DNA of 64,000 nt from Halapricum desulfuricans (lineage in GTDB: Archaea > Halobacteriota > Halobacteria > Halobacteriales > Haloarculaceae), in assembly GCF_017094465.1 (NCBI RefSeq), contig NZ_CP064791.1:372001-436000 (forward strand), read 5' to 3'. This document shows, piece by piece, positions 13,525-22,833 of the stretch. The notes under the pieces were generated by a model. It was not told the DNA's origin, made no database searches, and worked only from the letters and a program-made list of their open reading frames with translations. The translations under genes were made by a program, and so were the position numbers. Position 1 is the stretch's first letter; every line of letters begins with the position of its first letter.

Positions 13525-15369
13525 ATGGGTGGTCCACCGGCAGTCGAGACGCTGCACGCGCTGTTTGTCGATCCGGACGGGCGGATCACGCCCGTGCTGG
13601 ATCACCTGGAGGAGTGTTCAGTACCTGTCGAGACCCAGTCAGTGCCATCGGTGTCAGCGGCCGTCGAGGCAGTCCGAAACGAGCACGTGGACCTACTGGT
13701 CGTGCTCGGGGCTCGGGAGACCGACGCCGAGCCGGCGGTCGACGGGATCGACGCGTACGACCGGGCACGCGAGGCGGTGGACGTACCGATCGCCGTCTAC
13801 GATTACAACTGGGACAACAAACAGCTGAAAGCAGCGCTCGAACGCAATATCCACACGATCAAAGGCGTCCCCGAGGCGCCGAAGCTCGTCTGTCGACAGT
13901 TGCGAAGCGCCGCGGGAATGGAAGTCGACCCACGAACGGACAGCGAACTGCTCGAATCGCTGCTCGAGTACTACCCCCATCAGTTGTTTTTGAAGGACGA
14001 CGTTGGCCGGTTCGAGGGGGCAAGCGCGAAGACGGCCGAGGAGTTCGGCCTCACTCGGTCGGAAATCGTCGGTCTGACCGACTACGACATTCTGGACCCG
14101 GAGACCGCGAGGGCGACCTATCGGGAGGAGCAGGCACTGCTCGAAAGCGGTGACCCGGACATCGAGCGCATCGAACACTACGTCGACGACCAGGGCCGGG
14201 ATCGGTGGGTGTCGATCACGAAAGCGCCACGGTACGACGAGGCCGGCGAGCCGATCGGGATCGTCGGTTCGAGCCGGGACGTGACCGAGGAAAAGCGCAA
14301 GGAGTACATGGTCAGAGAGGTCCACGCCGCCACGGAGCGGCTCGTCCGCATGGAGTCGAAAGCCGACATCGGAAAGACAGCGATGGAGCTGACAGCGGAC
14401 ATTCCCGTCGTCTCGCGGATACAGGTCGTGCTGAGCGACGCGACGAACGACCCGGAACCACTCGCGATCGACGGTGGCGACTCGCTGTACGAGAGCTACC
14501 ACGAGCAGTTCGAGCGCGTGATAGAGACTGACCAGCCGCAGTATCTGACGACGGACGGACGGACTGCGGACGTATACTCCGACGAGCGGGACGTCTCGAT
14601 CGCGATCCTGCCGCTCGACGAGCACGGGGCGCTCGGATTCGCCGCGGACGGAGAGACGTTCACCGAGTTCGGCATCGACCTGGCGAATATTCTGGCATCG
14701 AGCCTGGAGGCGGCACTCGACCGGGCCGAGCGCGAGCGCGAACTCGCCGGCCAGAACGAGCGCCTCGAGGAGTTCGCCAGCATCGTCAGCCACGATCTGC
14801 GAAACCCGCTGAACGTCGCCAGCGCCTCGACCGAGTTGCTCGCCGAGGAGACGGATTCCGAGCATATCGACCGAATCGACAGCGCGCTCGAACGGATGGA
14901 GCACCTCATCGAAGCGCTGCTGACACTCGCCCGCCGGGGACAGATCGTCGGCGAGACCCAGCCCGTCTCGCTCGACGCTGTCGCGAACGACGCCTGGAAG
15001 GTCGTCGAAACGCCAGACGCGACGTTGGTCGTCGAGGACTCGATGACCGTCATGGCCGACCGGGACCGACTGATCGAGATGCTGGAAAACCTCTTTCGCA
15101 ACGCTATCGAACACGGCCGCCGGGACGCGACGGTCCGGGTCGGTACCCACGGCGAGGGATTCTACGTCGCCGACGACGGTGACGGGGTCGACCCGGACGT
15201 CCGGCAGAAGGTCTTCGAGATGGGGTACTCACAGGCCCCGGACGGAACCGGCTACGGGCTGTACATCGTCTCGACGATCGCACAGGCCCACGGCTGGGAT
15301 GTGACAGTTACCGACTCCGCTGACGGCGGCGCACGCTTCGAATTCGGGGGCGTGTCAGTCCGGAACTAG
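13525..15369 (+). CDS. Sensor histidine kinase with receiver-like, PAS and GAF-like domains
   Basis: The 614-residue soluble kinase has no membrane helix. Residues 1-125 look like a degenerate receiver domain (strand LLVVLGA near residue 55, no clear phosphoacceptor set). Residues about 135-260 are a PAS domain ending in IVGSSRDVTEEK. Residues about 260-400 are a GAF-like sensor region. HisKA follows with SHDLRNP (phosphoacceptor His about 423), then an ATPase domain with NLFRNAIEHG (about 524) and DDGDGVD (about 552). The input is probably cytoplasmic (redox, light or a ligand). No response regulator is adjacent. Confidence 0.9.
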   Translation: MGGPPAVETLHALFVDPDGRITPVLDHLEECSVPVETQSVPSVSAAVEAVRNEHVDLLVVLGARETDAEPAVDGIDAYDRAREAVDVPIAVYDYNWDNKQLKAALERNIHTIKGVPEAPKLVCRQLRSAAGMEVDPRTDSELLESLLEYYPHQLFLKDDVGRFEGASAKTAEEFGLTRSEIVGLTDYDILDPETARATYREEQALLESGDPDIERIEHYVDDQGRDRWVSITKAPRYDEAGEPIGIVGSSRDVTEEKRKEYMVREVHAATERLVRMESKADIGKTAMELTADIPVVSRIQVVLSDATNDPEPLAIDGGDSLYESYHEQFERVIETDQPQYLTTDGRTADVYSDERDVSIAILPLDEHGALGFAADGETFTEFGIDLANILASSLEAALDRAERERELAGQNERLEEFASIVSHDLRNPLNVASASTELLAEETDSEHIDRIDSALERMEHLIEALLTLARRGQIVGETQPVSLDAVANDAWKVVETPDATLVVEDSMTVMADRDRLIEMLENLFRNAIEHGRRDATVRVGTHGEGFYVADDGDGVDPDVRQKVFEMGYSQAPDGTGYGLYIVSTIAQAHGWDVTVTDSADGGARFEFGGVSVRN

Positions 15370-15602
15370 TCCCGGCCGGCTGTGATTCCGTCGTCTTCGG
15401 CCGTCCAGACGAACGTCTCGTCCGGTCGGGTCGCGCGACGTAACCGATCCCGCATCGCGTCGATCCAGCGTGTATCGGTGGACTCGCGAGTTTCGTCCGT
15501 CGTGTCGTCGCTCCCAGTAGGTCCGGATTCGTCGCTGGCGTGGGTGTCCGAAAGTGTGATCCCGGCCGTTCGGTCTTCGGCGGAGCCCTCCTGTGCCGCC
15601 AT
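15366..15602 (-). CDS. Hypothetical small acidic protein
   Basis: The 78-residue product is T, D, E and S rich for residues 1-45 and probably disordered there. A short basic amphipathic segment follows (WIDAMRDRLRRATRP) and a small terminal strand region. I know no family. The stop shares CTAG with the convergent kinase stop. A TATA-like TTTATGC lies about 27 bases before the ATG at 15602, which supports the gene being real. Confidence 0.5.
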   Translation of the reverse strand: MAAQEGSAEDRTAGITLSDTHASDESGPTGSDDTTDETRESTDTRWIDAMRDRLRRATRPDETFVWTAEDDGITAGRD

Positions 15603-15760
15603 ATGGAGTGGTGTGTTATACAGTAGCATAAAACGCCGTCAGACGCACGTCAGCGGCGGGTAGAGTCACGGGTTCCGTGGACACGCTGGTGACGGGATGG
15701 CTCGGTTCCGGCACGCCAGCGACGGGGAGGATCGAAGCCGGCCCGCCAGCGTCGACGTCA

Positions 15761-17026
15761 CTACTCGGCGAGATGATCGAGTACGGCGTCGGTCTCGTCG
15801 GGGACGGGTTCGGGTTCGCTGCCGGCTGCCGCCGCGGCGTCGGGGTCCTTCAACAGGTGACCGGTCGTGAGACAGACGACCTGTTCGTCAGCCTCGATGA
15901 CGCCCTCGTGACGGAGCTTGCGCAGGCCGGCGACCGAGGCTGCCGAGGCGGGTTCGACGCCGACGCCTTCGCCAGCCAGGTCGCGCTGTGCGGCCGTGAT
16001 CTCCTCGTCGGAGACCGCGACGGCGGTCCCACCCGTCTCGCGGATCCCCGGGAGCGCCTTCGGCGCGTTGACCGGGTTGCCGATCCGTATCGCCGTCGCG
16101 ATCGTCTCGACGTCTTCCCAGCGTTCGATGCCCTCCCAGCCTTCCTCGATCGCCTCGACCATCGGCGCCGAGCCCGCGGCCTGGACGCCGGTCAGTTTCG
16201 GTACGTCAGACTCGTCGAGTGCGCCGCTCTCGACCAGTTCACGGAAGGCCTTGTACAGCGCTGCGGTGTTGCCCGCGTTGCCGACAGGCAGGACGATCCG
16301 ATCGGGGTAGGCCCCCTCCTCGGCGTGGAACTGCTCCAGGATTTCGAGGCCGATCGTCTTCTGACCCTCCAGGCGGAAGGGGTTCAGCGAGTTCAGCAGG
16401 TACGCCTCCCCGCGATCCGCGAGGTCCTGGACGATGTCCAGACAGCGATCGAAGTTGCCGTCGACCTCGAGGATGCGTGCGCCGTGGAGACTCGCCTGAG
16501 CGATCTTGCCCGCGGCGACCTTACCGGCCGGGAGGAGCACCAGCGTTTCGAGGTCGGCACGTGCGCCGTAGGCCGACAGCGCCGCCGAGGTGTTGCCCGT
16601 CGACGCACAGGCGAGTCGGTCGACGCCGACTTTCTCGGCGACGCGAACGCCGACGGTCATCCCGCGGTCCTTGAACGAACCGGTCGGGTTCATCCCTTCG
16701 TGTTTGATGCGGAGTCGCTCGACGCCGAGGTCGTCTTCCAGGCGGGGCACGTCGTGCAGTGGCGTCCCGCCTTCGGGCAGCGAGACGCCCTCCTCGAAGG
16801 GGAGCGCGGCGTCGTACCGCCAGACGCCGTCGGCGATCGCGGCCGAATCGAAATCCTCGAAGGTCGGCAGATCGGCGTAGCGCACTTCGAGCAGTCCGCC
16901 ACACGAATCGCAGGTATAGCGGATCCCCTCGAACGGCGCGAACGTCTCACCACACTCGATGCAGGTCAGCCAGACGCCGTCGTCGGCGACTTCGGGTTCG
17001 GGCTCGTCGAGTTGCAGGTCAGCCAT
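15761..17026 (-). CDS. thrC: Threonine synthase
   Basis: ThrC converts O-phosphohomoserine to threonine with pyridoxal phosphate. The 421-residue protein has an N-terminal zinc ribbon (CIECG...CDSCG, residues about 22-43), typical of archaeal and plant-like members. The PLP lysine lies in the GSFKDRG motif near residue 117. STGNTSAALSAYGARA forms the phosphate-side loop. The C-terminal TTGHLLKDP segment matches the family. It is monocistronic, with a gap of about 65 bases to the flavoprotein gene upstream. Confidence 0.95.
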   Translation of the reverse strand: MADLQLDEPEPEVADDGVWLTCIECGETFAPFEGIRYTCDSCGGLLEVRYADLPTFEDFDSAAIADGVWRYDAALPFEEGVSLPEGGTPLHDVPRLEDDLGVERLRIKHEGMNPTGSFKDRGMTVGVRVAEKVGVDRLACASTGNTSAALSAYGARADLETLVLLPAGKVAAGKIAQASLHGARILEVDGNFDRCLDIVQDLADRGEAYLLNSLNPFRLEGQKTIGLEILEQFHAEEGAYPDRIVLPVGNAGNTAALYKAFRELVESGALDESDVPKLTGVQAAGSAPMVEAIEEGWEGIERWEDVETIATAIRIGNPVNAPKALPGIRETGGTAVAVSDEEITAAQRDLAGEGVGVEPASAASVAGLRKLRHEGVIEADEQVVCLTTGHLLKDPDAAAAAGSEPEPVPDETDAVLDHLAE

Positions 17027-17092
17027 TACCGGAGAGACGTGCCGCTGGAGAAAAAGGGGCAGGATTTGCGGCCGGGGCCGGACGCCTCGGAG

Positions 17093-18325
17093 TCAGGTGC
17101 GCAGGTAGTTGACTGCGAACTTCGCCAGGAGGGGTGCGTCGCCGGGATGGAGCAGTTTCGAGATCGCACGCCAGCTCCCCTCGTTGGCCCGTCGCATCGT
17201 CTGGAGATCGAGCTGGTCGAGGTCGCGCATGAACTGATCGTAGCGGTCGTTCGGCGCGAAATACATCAGCTCGGTCATGAACAGCCGCGAGTCCATCTTC
17301 GGGGCGACCGTCTCGTGCCAGAGATCGTCGTAGACGGAGATGTTCTCGGCGGACGTATCGGGGTCGTCGGGCGTCAGGCAGTGATCGACCGTGATCGCGG
17401 CGGCGCGAGCGGATTGCATGCCCTTGTTGATCCCCTCACCCCATAGCGGGTCGATCGTCGGCACGGTGTCACCGATCGCCATGAAGTTGTCCGTGCTCAG
17501 GCCGGTCGGCGACTGGATGTGCGCCGACCCGCGGTGTTGCTTGCCCTCGATTGGTTCGGCGTCTTCGAACCGCGGATCGGTTTCGAGCCAGTGTTGCAGG
17601 TAGCCGTCGATAGTCCGGTCGGCACTGGCGTGTTGCCGGTACTGATCGTTCTGAATGTAGCAGACTCCGACCTTGGCGGTGTCCTCGCCGGTGTGGAAGA
17701 TCCAGGCGTAGCCGCCGGGCGCGTACTCGTGGTCGAGCCGGAGCATCATCGCGTCGTTGAGGTCGGCGTGCTCGGGATGATCGAGGTCGACGCCCTCGAA
17801 CTCCTGTTCGATCCCGATCGCCTGCTTCTCGCGCTGCAAGTCGCTGACGCCGAGCGCCTTGGCGAGCGGGGCCGCCGGCCCGGTCGCGTCGATCACCACG
17901 TCGCCGTAGACCTCCTGATCGCCGTTGTACTCGACGCCGACGATCTCTCCGTCGTCCATGACGGGACCGGACACGCGGGCGTCGAAGCGGTATTCGGCAC
18001 CGTTCTCTCGGCTGGCCTCGACGAGGAACTGCTTGAAGTCGGCGAACTCCAGGACTGCGCCGGCCTGCGGCTGTTCGAAGTGGTGGTTCGGCGATTCGAG
18101 GACGACGCTGTCGGTGAACTGCATCACGACGTCGTCGGGGACGTTGAACGCGGTGAGCATCGACGGGAACGTCCCCCCGGTCGATTTGTTGCTCTGGCGC
18201 GGGAACTGCGACTCCGGTTCGGTCTCCAGCACGACGACGTCGTACCCCCTCGCGGCGATGTCGCGTGCGGATTGGGCGCCGGCCGGACCGGCCCCGGCGA
18301 CAACCACGTCGAAGCGGTCGGACAT
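17093..18325 (-). CDS. Geranylgeranyl reductase family FAD-dependent oxidoreductase
   Basis: The 410-residue flavoprotein begins with a Rossmann GAGPAGAQSARDIAARG motif binding FAD, and has the downstream VIDATGPAAPLA and AIGDTVPTIDPLWGEGIN segments of the PHBH-like geranylgeranyl reductase family. Members saturate the isoprenoid chains of archaeal lipids or of quinones. Several paralogues occur per haloarchaeal genome, so the exact substrate (archaetidyl lipid, menaquinone side chain or other) is uncertain. The nearest quinone genes are about 6 kb away. Confidence 0.85.
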   Translation of the reverse strand: MSDRFDVVVAGAGPAGAQSARDIAARGYDVVVLETEPESQFPRQSNKSTGGTFPSMLTAFNVPDDVVMQFTDSVVLESPNHHFEQPQAGAVLEFADFKQFLVEASRENGAEYRFDARVSGPVMDDGEIVGVEYNGDQEVYGDVVIDATGPAAPLAKALGVSDLQREKQAIGIEQEFEGVDLDHPEHADLNDAMMLRLDHEYAPGGYAWIFHTGEDTAKVGVCYIQNDQYRQHASADRTIDGYLQHWLETDPRFEDAEPIEGKQHRGSAHIQSPTGLSTDNFMAIGDTVPTIDPLWGEGINKGMQSARAAAITVDHCLTPDDPDTSAENISVYDDLWHETVAPKMDSRLFMTELMYFAPNDRYDQFMRDLDQLDLQTMRRANEGSWRAISKLLHPGDAPLLAKFAVNYLRT

Positions 18326-18454
18326 GAATTAGTTAACACGGAGAGCAATTCATAACCCTTTCCACTTCCGGAGGGCGGTTCCCACGAATCCCATAGTCGG
18401 GGGTTGCCGGAACCGGACGGTAACTTCAAGCGTCTCCCGACCACCGTTTCGGAC

Positions 18455-19444
18455 ATGGAACTGGGATACGTCCCGCTGGGACGCACGGGCCTACAGGTGA
18501 GCGAGCTCGCGTTCGGGACCTGGCGGTTCGGCCGCAAGACCGACCAGGATTCGATCGAGATCCCCGAAGAACGGGCCTACGAGCTACTGGATGCCTACGA
18601 GGAGGCGGGCGGGCGGTTCATCGACACCGCCGACATCTACGGCGACGGCGACAGCGAGCGCTGGATCGGCAACTGGCTCGCCCAGCGCGACCGCAGCGAG
18701 TACGTCATCGCCTCGAAGGTCTACTGGCCGACACGGGAGGACAACCCCAACTTCAGCGGCCTCTCGCGGACCCACGTCCGCCGGCAGGTCGATGCGATTC
18801 TCGACCGCCTCGGGACGGACTACCTCGATGTCCTGTACATCCACCGCTGGGACGACGCCACGCCGGCCGAGCAGCTGATGCGCACGCTCAACGGTGTCGT
18901 CGAGGACGGGAAAGTCAACTTCCTCGGAGCCTCGACGCACGTCCCCGACGCCTGGCATATCGCCAAGGCCAACGAAATCGCCGAGCGCTACGGTTTCGAG
19001 CCGTTCACCGTCTCTCAGCCGCGCTATAATCTCGTCAACCGCGAGGTCGAGGACACCTATCTGGACATGTGCGCCGACTACGGGATCGAACTCGTCCCGT
19101 GGAGCCCGCTTGGGCAGGGCGTTCTGACGGGGAAATACAGCCGTGAGGACATGCCGGAGGACTCGACGGCCTCGGAAGACGAAGGCTGGGAAGAGTACTA
19201 CCTGACCGAGGAGAACTTCCAGGTGGTCGACGAGGTCCGGGCGGTCGCCGAGGAAGTCGACGCCACGCCCGCCCAGGTCAGCCTGGCCTGGCTGATGCAC
19301 CACCAGAGCGTCGCGGCACCGATCGTCGGCGCACGAACCGTCGACCAACTCGAGGAAAACCTCGGCGCGGCCACCGTCGAGTTGAGCGGCGAGCAGTTCG
19401 AGCGACTGGCCGAGGCGAAAGCGTCGCCGCTCGAGGGGATCTGA
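18455..19444 (+). CDS. Aldo/keto reductase (first)
   Basis: This 329-residue NADPH-dependent oxidoreductase is of the AKR superfamily. The catalytic tetrad is visible: Asp in FIDTADIYGDGD with the Tyr following it, Lys in IASKVYW, and His in LYIHRWDD. The cofactor-binding end GARTVDQLEENLGA is typical. The start at 18455 gives the canonical MELGYVPLGRTGLQVSEL opening. The substrate is unknown. It is single, with no operon partner. Confidence 0.9.
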   Translation: MELGYVPLGRTGLQVSELAFGTWRFGRKTDQDSIEIPEERAYELLDAYEEAGGRFIDTADIYGDGDSERWIGNWLAQRDRSEYVIASKVYWPTREDNPNFSGLSRTHVRRQVDAILDRLGTDYLDVLYIHRWDDATPAEQLMRTLNGVVEDGKVNFLGASTHVPDAWHIAKANEIAERYGFEPFTVSQPRYNLVNREVEDTYLDMCADYGIELVPWSPLGQGVLTGKYSREDMPEDSTASEDEGWEEYYLTEENFQVVDEVRAVAEEVDATPAQVSLAWLMHHQSVAAPIVGARTVDQLEENLGAATVELSGEQFERLAEAKASPLEGI

Positions 19445-19755
19445 TCGGTACTTCTCAAGCAAGGTCGCTGATCGGTTGGAGGAGCACGAGCCGTGCCGGC
19501 ACTGTCCGTACTGCTCCGAACGCGTTCGGACGTCTTTGAGAGCCAAACCATAAAATAGCACTGTCAGCCCGCGTGCCGTCGAACGGGATATAGGGGTAGC
19601 ACGGGAACTGGACACCGCGGTCCCGAGACGGGGCTCCGCTATCGCCCTCTTCTGCAAGCACGCTGTAATTCTTGTAGGTCAAAACTCACTAAATCGTGAT
19701 GATCTAGTTACTAATTCATGTAATATAACACATCAGATATTGACAATAGTCTGAC
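19445..19755. other. Intergenic stretch at the edge of a lower-GC island
   Basis: No convincing gene is seen. Composition changes from GC-rich to AT-rich near 19680, marking the left side of the ParA/kinase island. The last 70 bases hold several overlapping short repeats (GTTACTAATTCATGTAAT, TAATATAACACATCAGATATTGACA), which might be promoter or partition-site sequence for parA. A short open frame with a CRHCPYC stretch (19443-19550) was seen but lacks a start or context. Confidence 0.4.
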
Positions 19756-19772
19756 GTAACACTAAGTGTCAC
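19756..19772. promoter_or_regulatory. Inverted-repeat operator candidate before parA
   Basis: GTAACACT-A-AGTGTCAC is a near-perfect 17-bp palindrome ending 21 bases before the parA ATG at 19794. The site is where an autoregulating ParA-operon repressor would bind, possibly the partner protein encoded downstream. It could also be a centromere-like repeat. Confidence 0.45.
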
Positions 19773-19793
19773 ATCCACATTTGTACAGTTTGT

Positions 19794-20591
19794 ATGGCAG
19801 ATCCGGTCCGAATTGCCGTGAGCAATCAAAAAGGGGGTGTGGGAAAGACCGCCGTCGCGATTAACGTCGCCGGAGCGCTGAACGACAGGGGACACGATGT
19901 CCTATTCGTCGATCTGGATCCACAGGGGAACGCGACGGAGAATCTCGGAATGCGGGAGGTCTACGACGAGGGCCCGCCATCGCTGTTCGATGTCTTGAGC
20001 GACGCCGAGAACCGACATCACATGGCTGATCTGGTGAGAGAACACGAGGAAATGGATGTCGTTCCATCGAACATCGATATGACGGCAGTCGAACCGGAAC
20101 TCACACTTTCGCGACGGTCGGGTCAACAGCTGTCGCTGGCGCTCGAACACGTCGAGGATAGGTATGACTACGTCATCATCGACTGTCCACCGTTCCTGGG
20201 GAACCTCATGGACAACGCACTGTACGCAGCACAGAATACGCTCATCCCCGCGCTGGCGGAAACCACGAGCAAACGGGCCTTCGAACTGCTGTTCGATCAC
20301 ATCTCGGCGCTGGAGAAAGACTACAACATCCAGATCCGGGATCGAGGGGTCGTGATCAACCGGATCGACGTACGGAAGAACCAGGCACGTGAGATGGTGT
20401 CCTGGATAGAGGACGCATTCGACGATACGCCGGTCTGGAAAGTCAGGGAGCGCGCGTCGGTGCAGCGTGCCATGACCAACGGTGGTTCGCTGTTCGTTGA
20501 GGCTCCGCAGTGTGATCAGCTAGCTGCGTTTCGAGATATCGCGCGCGGTCTGGACAGCCAGTTCCAACGACGGAAGGTGAGCCATGACTGA
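19794..20591 (+). CDS. ParA/Soj-family partition ATPase
   Basis: The 265-residue protein is a deviant Walker-A ATPase of the ParA family. The P-loop is KGGVGKT at residues about 14-20, the second ATP motif is VDLDPQGNAT near residue 40, and IIDCPP follows near residue 130. Such proteins move plasmids or chromosomal cargo over the nucleoid. The next gene overlaps its 3' end by 8 bases, and a kinase gene follows with an ATGA overlap, so the three are one transcript. The location in a lower-GC island suggests plasmid or integrated-element origin. No plasmid replication gene is in the window. Confidence 0.92.
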   Translation: MADPVRIAVSNQKGGVGKTAVAINVAGALNDRGHDVLFVDLDPQGNATENLGMREVYDEGPPSLFDVLSDAENRHHMADLVREHEEMDVVPSNIDMTAVEPELTLSRRSGQQLSLALEHVEDRYDYVIIDCPPFLGNLMDNALYAAQNTLIPALAETTSKRAFELLFDHISALEKDYNIQIRDRGVVINRIDVRKNQAREMVSWIEDAFDDTPVWKVRERASVQRAMTNGGSLFVEAPQCDQLAAFRDIARGLDSQFQRRKVSHD

Positions 20592-20982
20592 CGACCGATC
20601 CGAGCGACTGCGCAAGCGACGCAAGCGGTCGACGGAAGCCGTCGAACGGCAGCACGATGGATCGGCCGATCGGGGAGATTCGTCCCAGCCGGATCGAAAG
20701 CGGTCGTATTCGTCAGGAAATGACGACGCCGATACCTCGGCGTCGGACGATGGAGGGGCAATCAAAGAAGAACAGGTTGGGACATATATGTATCTGCCCG
20801 AGACGCAAACGAAAGAATTGCGTCGCCTCTACAACGTCTTAAAGGCGGAATACGAGTTTAAATACGACGACGACTTCGAAAAGAACCGGCATTTCTACCC
20901 GCTGGTGGTTCAATACGGCCTGGAGCAACTGGATGAGCTGAGTGCTTCGGAAATACGAACCCGCCTCGAAGAGATACCATGA
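20584..20982 (+). CDS. ParA-partner protein, hypothetical
   Basis: The 132-residue protein has a basic start (RLRKRRKRS, residues 8-16), an unstructured D/S/G-rich middle (about 20-58), and a helical C-terminal domain (about 65-130) with conserved-looking YLPETQTKELRRLYNVLKAEY. The layout of a basic tail plus a helical domain is what ParB-like or centromere-binding adaptors show, and the basic tail could stimulate the ParA ATPase. I do not recognise a named family. It overlaps both neighbours (8 bases with parA, ATGA with the kinase). Confidence 0.75.
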   Translation: MTDDRSERLRKRRKRSTEAVERQHDGSADRGDSSQPDRKRSYSSGNDDADTSASDDGGAIKEEQVGTYMYLPETQTKELRRLYNVLKAEYEFKYDDDFEKNRHFYPLVVQYGLEQLDELSASEIRTRLEEIP

Positions 20983-22733
20983 GTCTCAGCCCCGGTATGA
21001 TAGCAGGGGACGGCTCGATTTTGACCGGCATGAAGCTGATACTGCTCGTCTCCATTGCGGTGGGGATCTCGGCTGCGGCCCTTGCCTACCGCGAACGGCC
21101 GGAGCCGGGTTCCACTCCCTTGATATTTCTCCTCGCTGGCCAGTCATGGTGGTCGATCACGATATTGTTCCGAATCAGCACCGTCGATCCGGGGAGGGAA
21201 CTCTTTTGGCTCAAACTCTCGTGGATCGGAACGGTCGTAATTCCAGTCGCGTGGCTATTTTTCTGTCTAGAGTATACCGGCCACCACCGGTACGTCCGGG
21301 CTCGATATATCGCTCTCGCATCGGTGATACCGGCGCTCACTGCGGTGATCAGTCTCACAAACGGCTACCATCAGTTGTTGTATCTGGACACGAACACGAT
21401 AGAGCACGGTTCGGTTCTTGTGGGAACGCCCGGCGTCTGGTACTGGGTGATTGCGGGCTATACGTACCTTCTGGGGGTGTCAGGAGCGATACCGCTGTTG
21501 GAGGTTATCACAGACGAACCCGATATGTTCCGGGGTCAGAGTCTCACCCTCTTGCTCGGATTAAGTGTCCCGTGGGCGACTAATCTCCTCTATTTATTCG
21601 GGGCGTTTCCGACCGCCGGCATCGATCCGACGCCTGCGGCATTCGCTGTCTCCGGCGTTGCATATCTCGGCGCAATAACTCGATTTCAGCTCTTCGAAGC
21701 GAATCCGGCACCGATCAGAGAAGCGCGTTTCACGGTCTTCGAACGGATGCAAAACGGTGCGATCGTCGTCGACAGCCGAAAGAACATCGTGAAAATGAAC
21801 GCGCAGGCTGAACAGATACTCAACAGGCGTTCGAGTGAGATACTCGGTACTCATATCGGAGAGTTCATTCCACATATCAATACCATTCTCGGGAAGCAGT
21901 CTAGCCGATTGATATTCCGACCCGAGGATACGATTGCGGCCTACGACATCTCGGTGAATAAACTCACCAATTTCCGTGATCAGACGACCGGCTGGATAAT
22001 CACGCTCCATGATATAAGCGAGCATATCCAACAGCAGCAGCGGCTGGAGGTTCTCAATCGGGTGTTTCGACACAATGTTCGTACGAATACACAGGTGATT
22101 ATCGGGAAATCGGAGTTTCTGGCCAAACATAACAGTAAGGCTGCGGCGAAAACCATTCAGGAAAACGCCCTGGAGATCGAGGACATAAGCCAGAAGGCTC
22201 GGACGATTCTCGAGATGTTCGAACATAGTAGAGACAGGATGCAAGGTATGTCGCTTGAGAGATGCCTGAACAGTTGCGTCTCAACGATACGAGACCAATA
22301 TCCGGACGTGACGATCGAGACTGATCTACACAGAGAGCCAATCTACGTTAGTAGCGTCCTGGAGAATGTATTCATCAACCTCCTCGAGAACGCCGCCGAG
22401 CACAATACGAACTCCGATCCTCGCATCTGGATCGACACCCACACGACGGAAGAACAGGCGCGGATTACCGTTGCGGATAACGGTCCCGGAATCGACGACC
22501 AAGAACTCGCGCTACTCAAAGAAGGCAAAGAAACGCCGCTCGAGCACGGGACTGGCTTCGGACTTGCGATCATCATCTGGGGGACGGCAATCGCCGACGG
22601 GGAGATTACGTTCGAAAACAACAACCCAACAGGATTGATTGTCACTGTCGAAGTTCCACGATATCACGAGCCCGATAAGACGGAAGGCTCTCCGCCCCTG
22701 CAGGAGGGTACGCGCCCGACGGATGGGGAGTAG
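20979..22733 (+). CDS. Sensor histidine kinase with N-terminal 7TM domain
   Basis: The 584-residue kinase starts with about seven transmembrane helices (residues about 17-230; hydrophobic runs such as LILLVSIAVGISAAALAY and VVIPVAWLFFCLEY). Then comes a PAS domain (about 240-345), a HisKA-like helix with the haloarchaeal motif VFRHNVRTN (His about 365), and an ATPase domain with NLLENAAEHN (about 466) and NGPGI. The ATG overlaps the preceding stop as ATGA, so it is translationally coupled to the ParA operon. This is an unusual pairing. AT-rich codon use is unlike the surrounding genes. Confidence 0.88.
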   Translation: MSLSPGMIAGDGSILTGMKLILLVSIAVGISAAALAYRERPEPGSTPLIFLLAGQSWWSITILFRISTVDPGRELFWLKLSWIGTVVIPVAWLFFCLEYTGHHRYVRARYIALASVIPALTAVISLTNGYHQLLYLDTNTIEHGSVLVGTPGVWYWVIAGYTYLLGVSGAIPLLEVITDEPDMFRGQSLTLLLGLSVPWATNLLYLFGAFPTAGIDPTPAAFAVSGVAYLGAITRFQLFEANPAPIREARFTVFERMQNGAIVVDSRKNIVKMNAQAEQILNRRSSEILGTHIGEFIPHINTILGKQSSRLIFRPEDTIAAYDISVNKLTNFRDQTTGWIITLHDISEHIQQQQRLEVLNRVFRHNVRTNTQVIIGKSEFLAKHNSKAAAKTIQENALEIEDISQKARTILEMFEHSRDRMQGMSLERCLNSCVSTIRDQYPDVTIETDLHREPIYVSSVLENVFINLLENAAEHNTNSDPRIWIDTHTTEEQARITVADNGPGIDDQELALLKEGKETPLEHGTGFGLAIIIWGTAIADGEITFENNNPTGLIVTVEVPRYHEPDKTEGSPPLQEGTRPTDGE

Positions 22734-22833
22734 CGTGGCAGTCCAGTGATTCCGTAAGTGAGCACCGAGATCGCCCAGGATGAGCCGTGATGACGGGATA
22801 CCGTCGGCGAGGTGTGCTTTTAGCTCGGTTCGG

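Noticed and set aside
15677-17446. 589-residue open frame antisense to thrC and the flavoprotein gene
   Set aside because: It spans two genuine genes in the opposite strand and shows no recognisable domain. It is a composition artefact.
19443-19550. Short frame with CRHCPYC, like a zinc-binding segment
   Set aside because: There is no start codon with promoter and the frame opens only from the previous gene in a wrong frame. It is probably chance.
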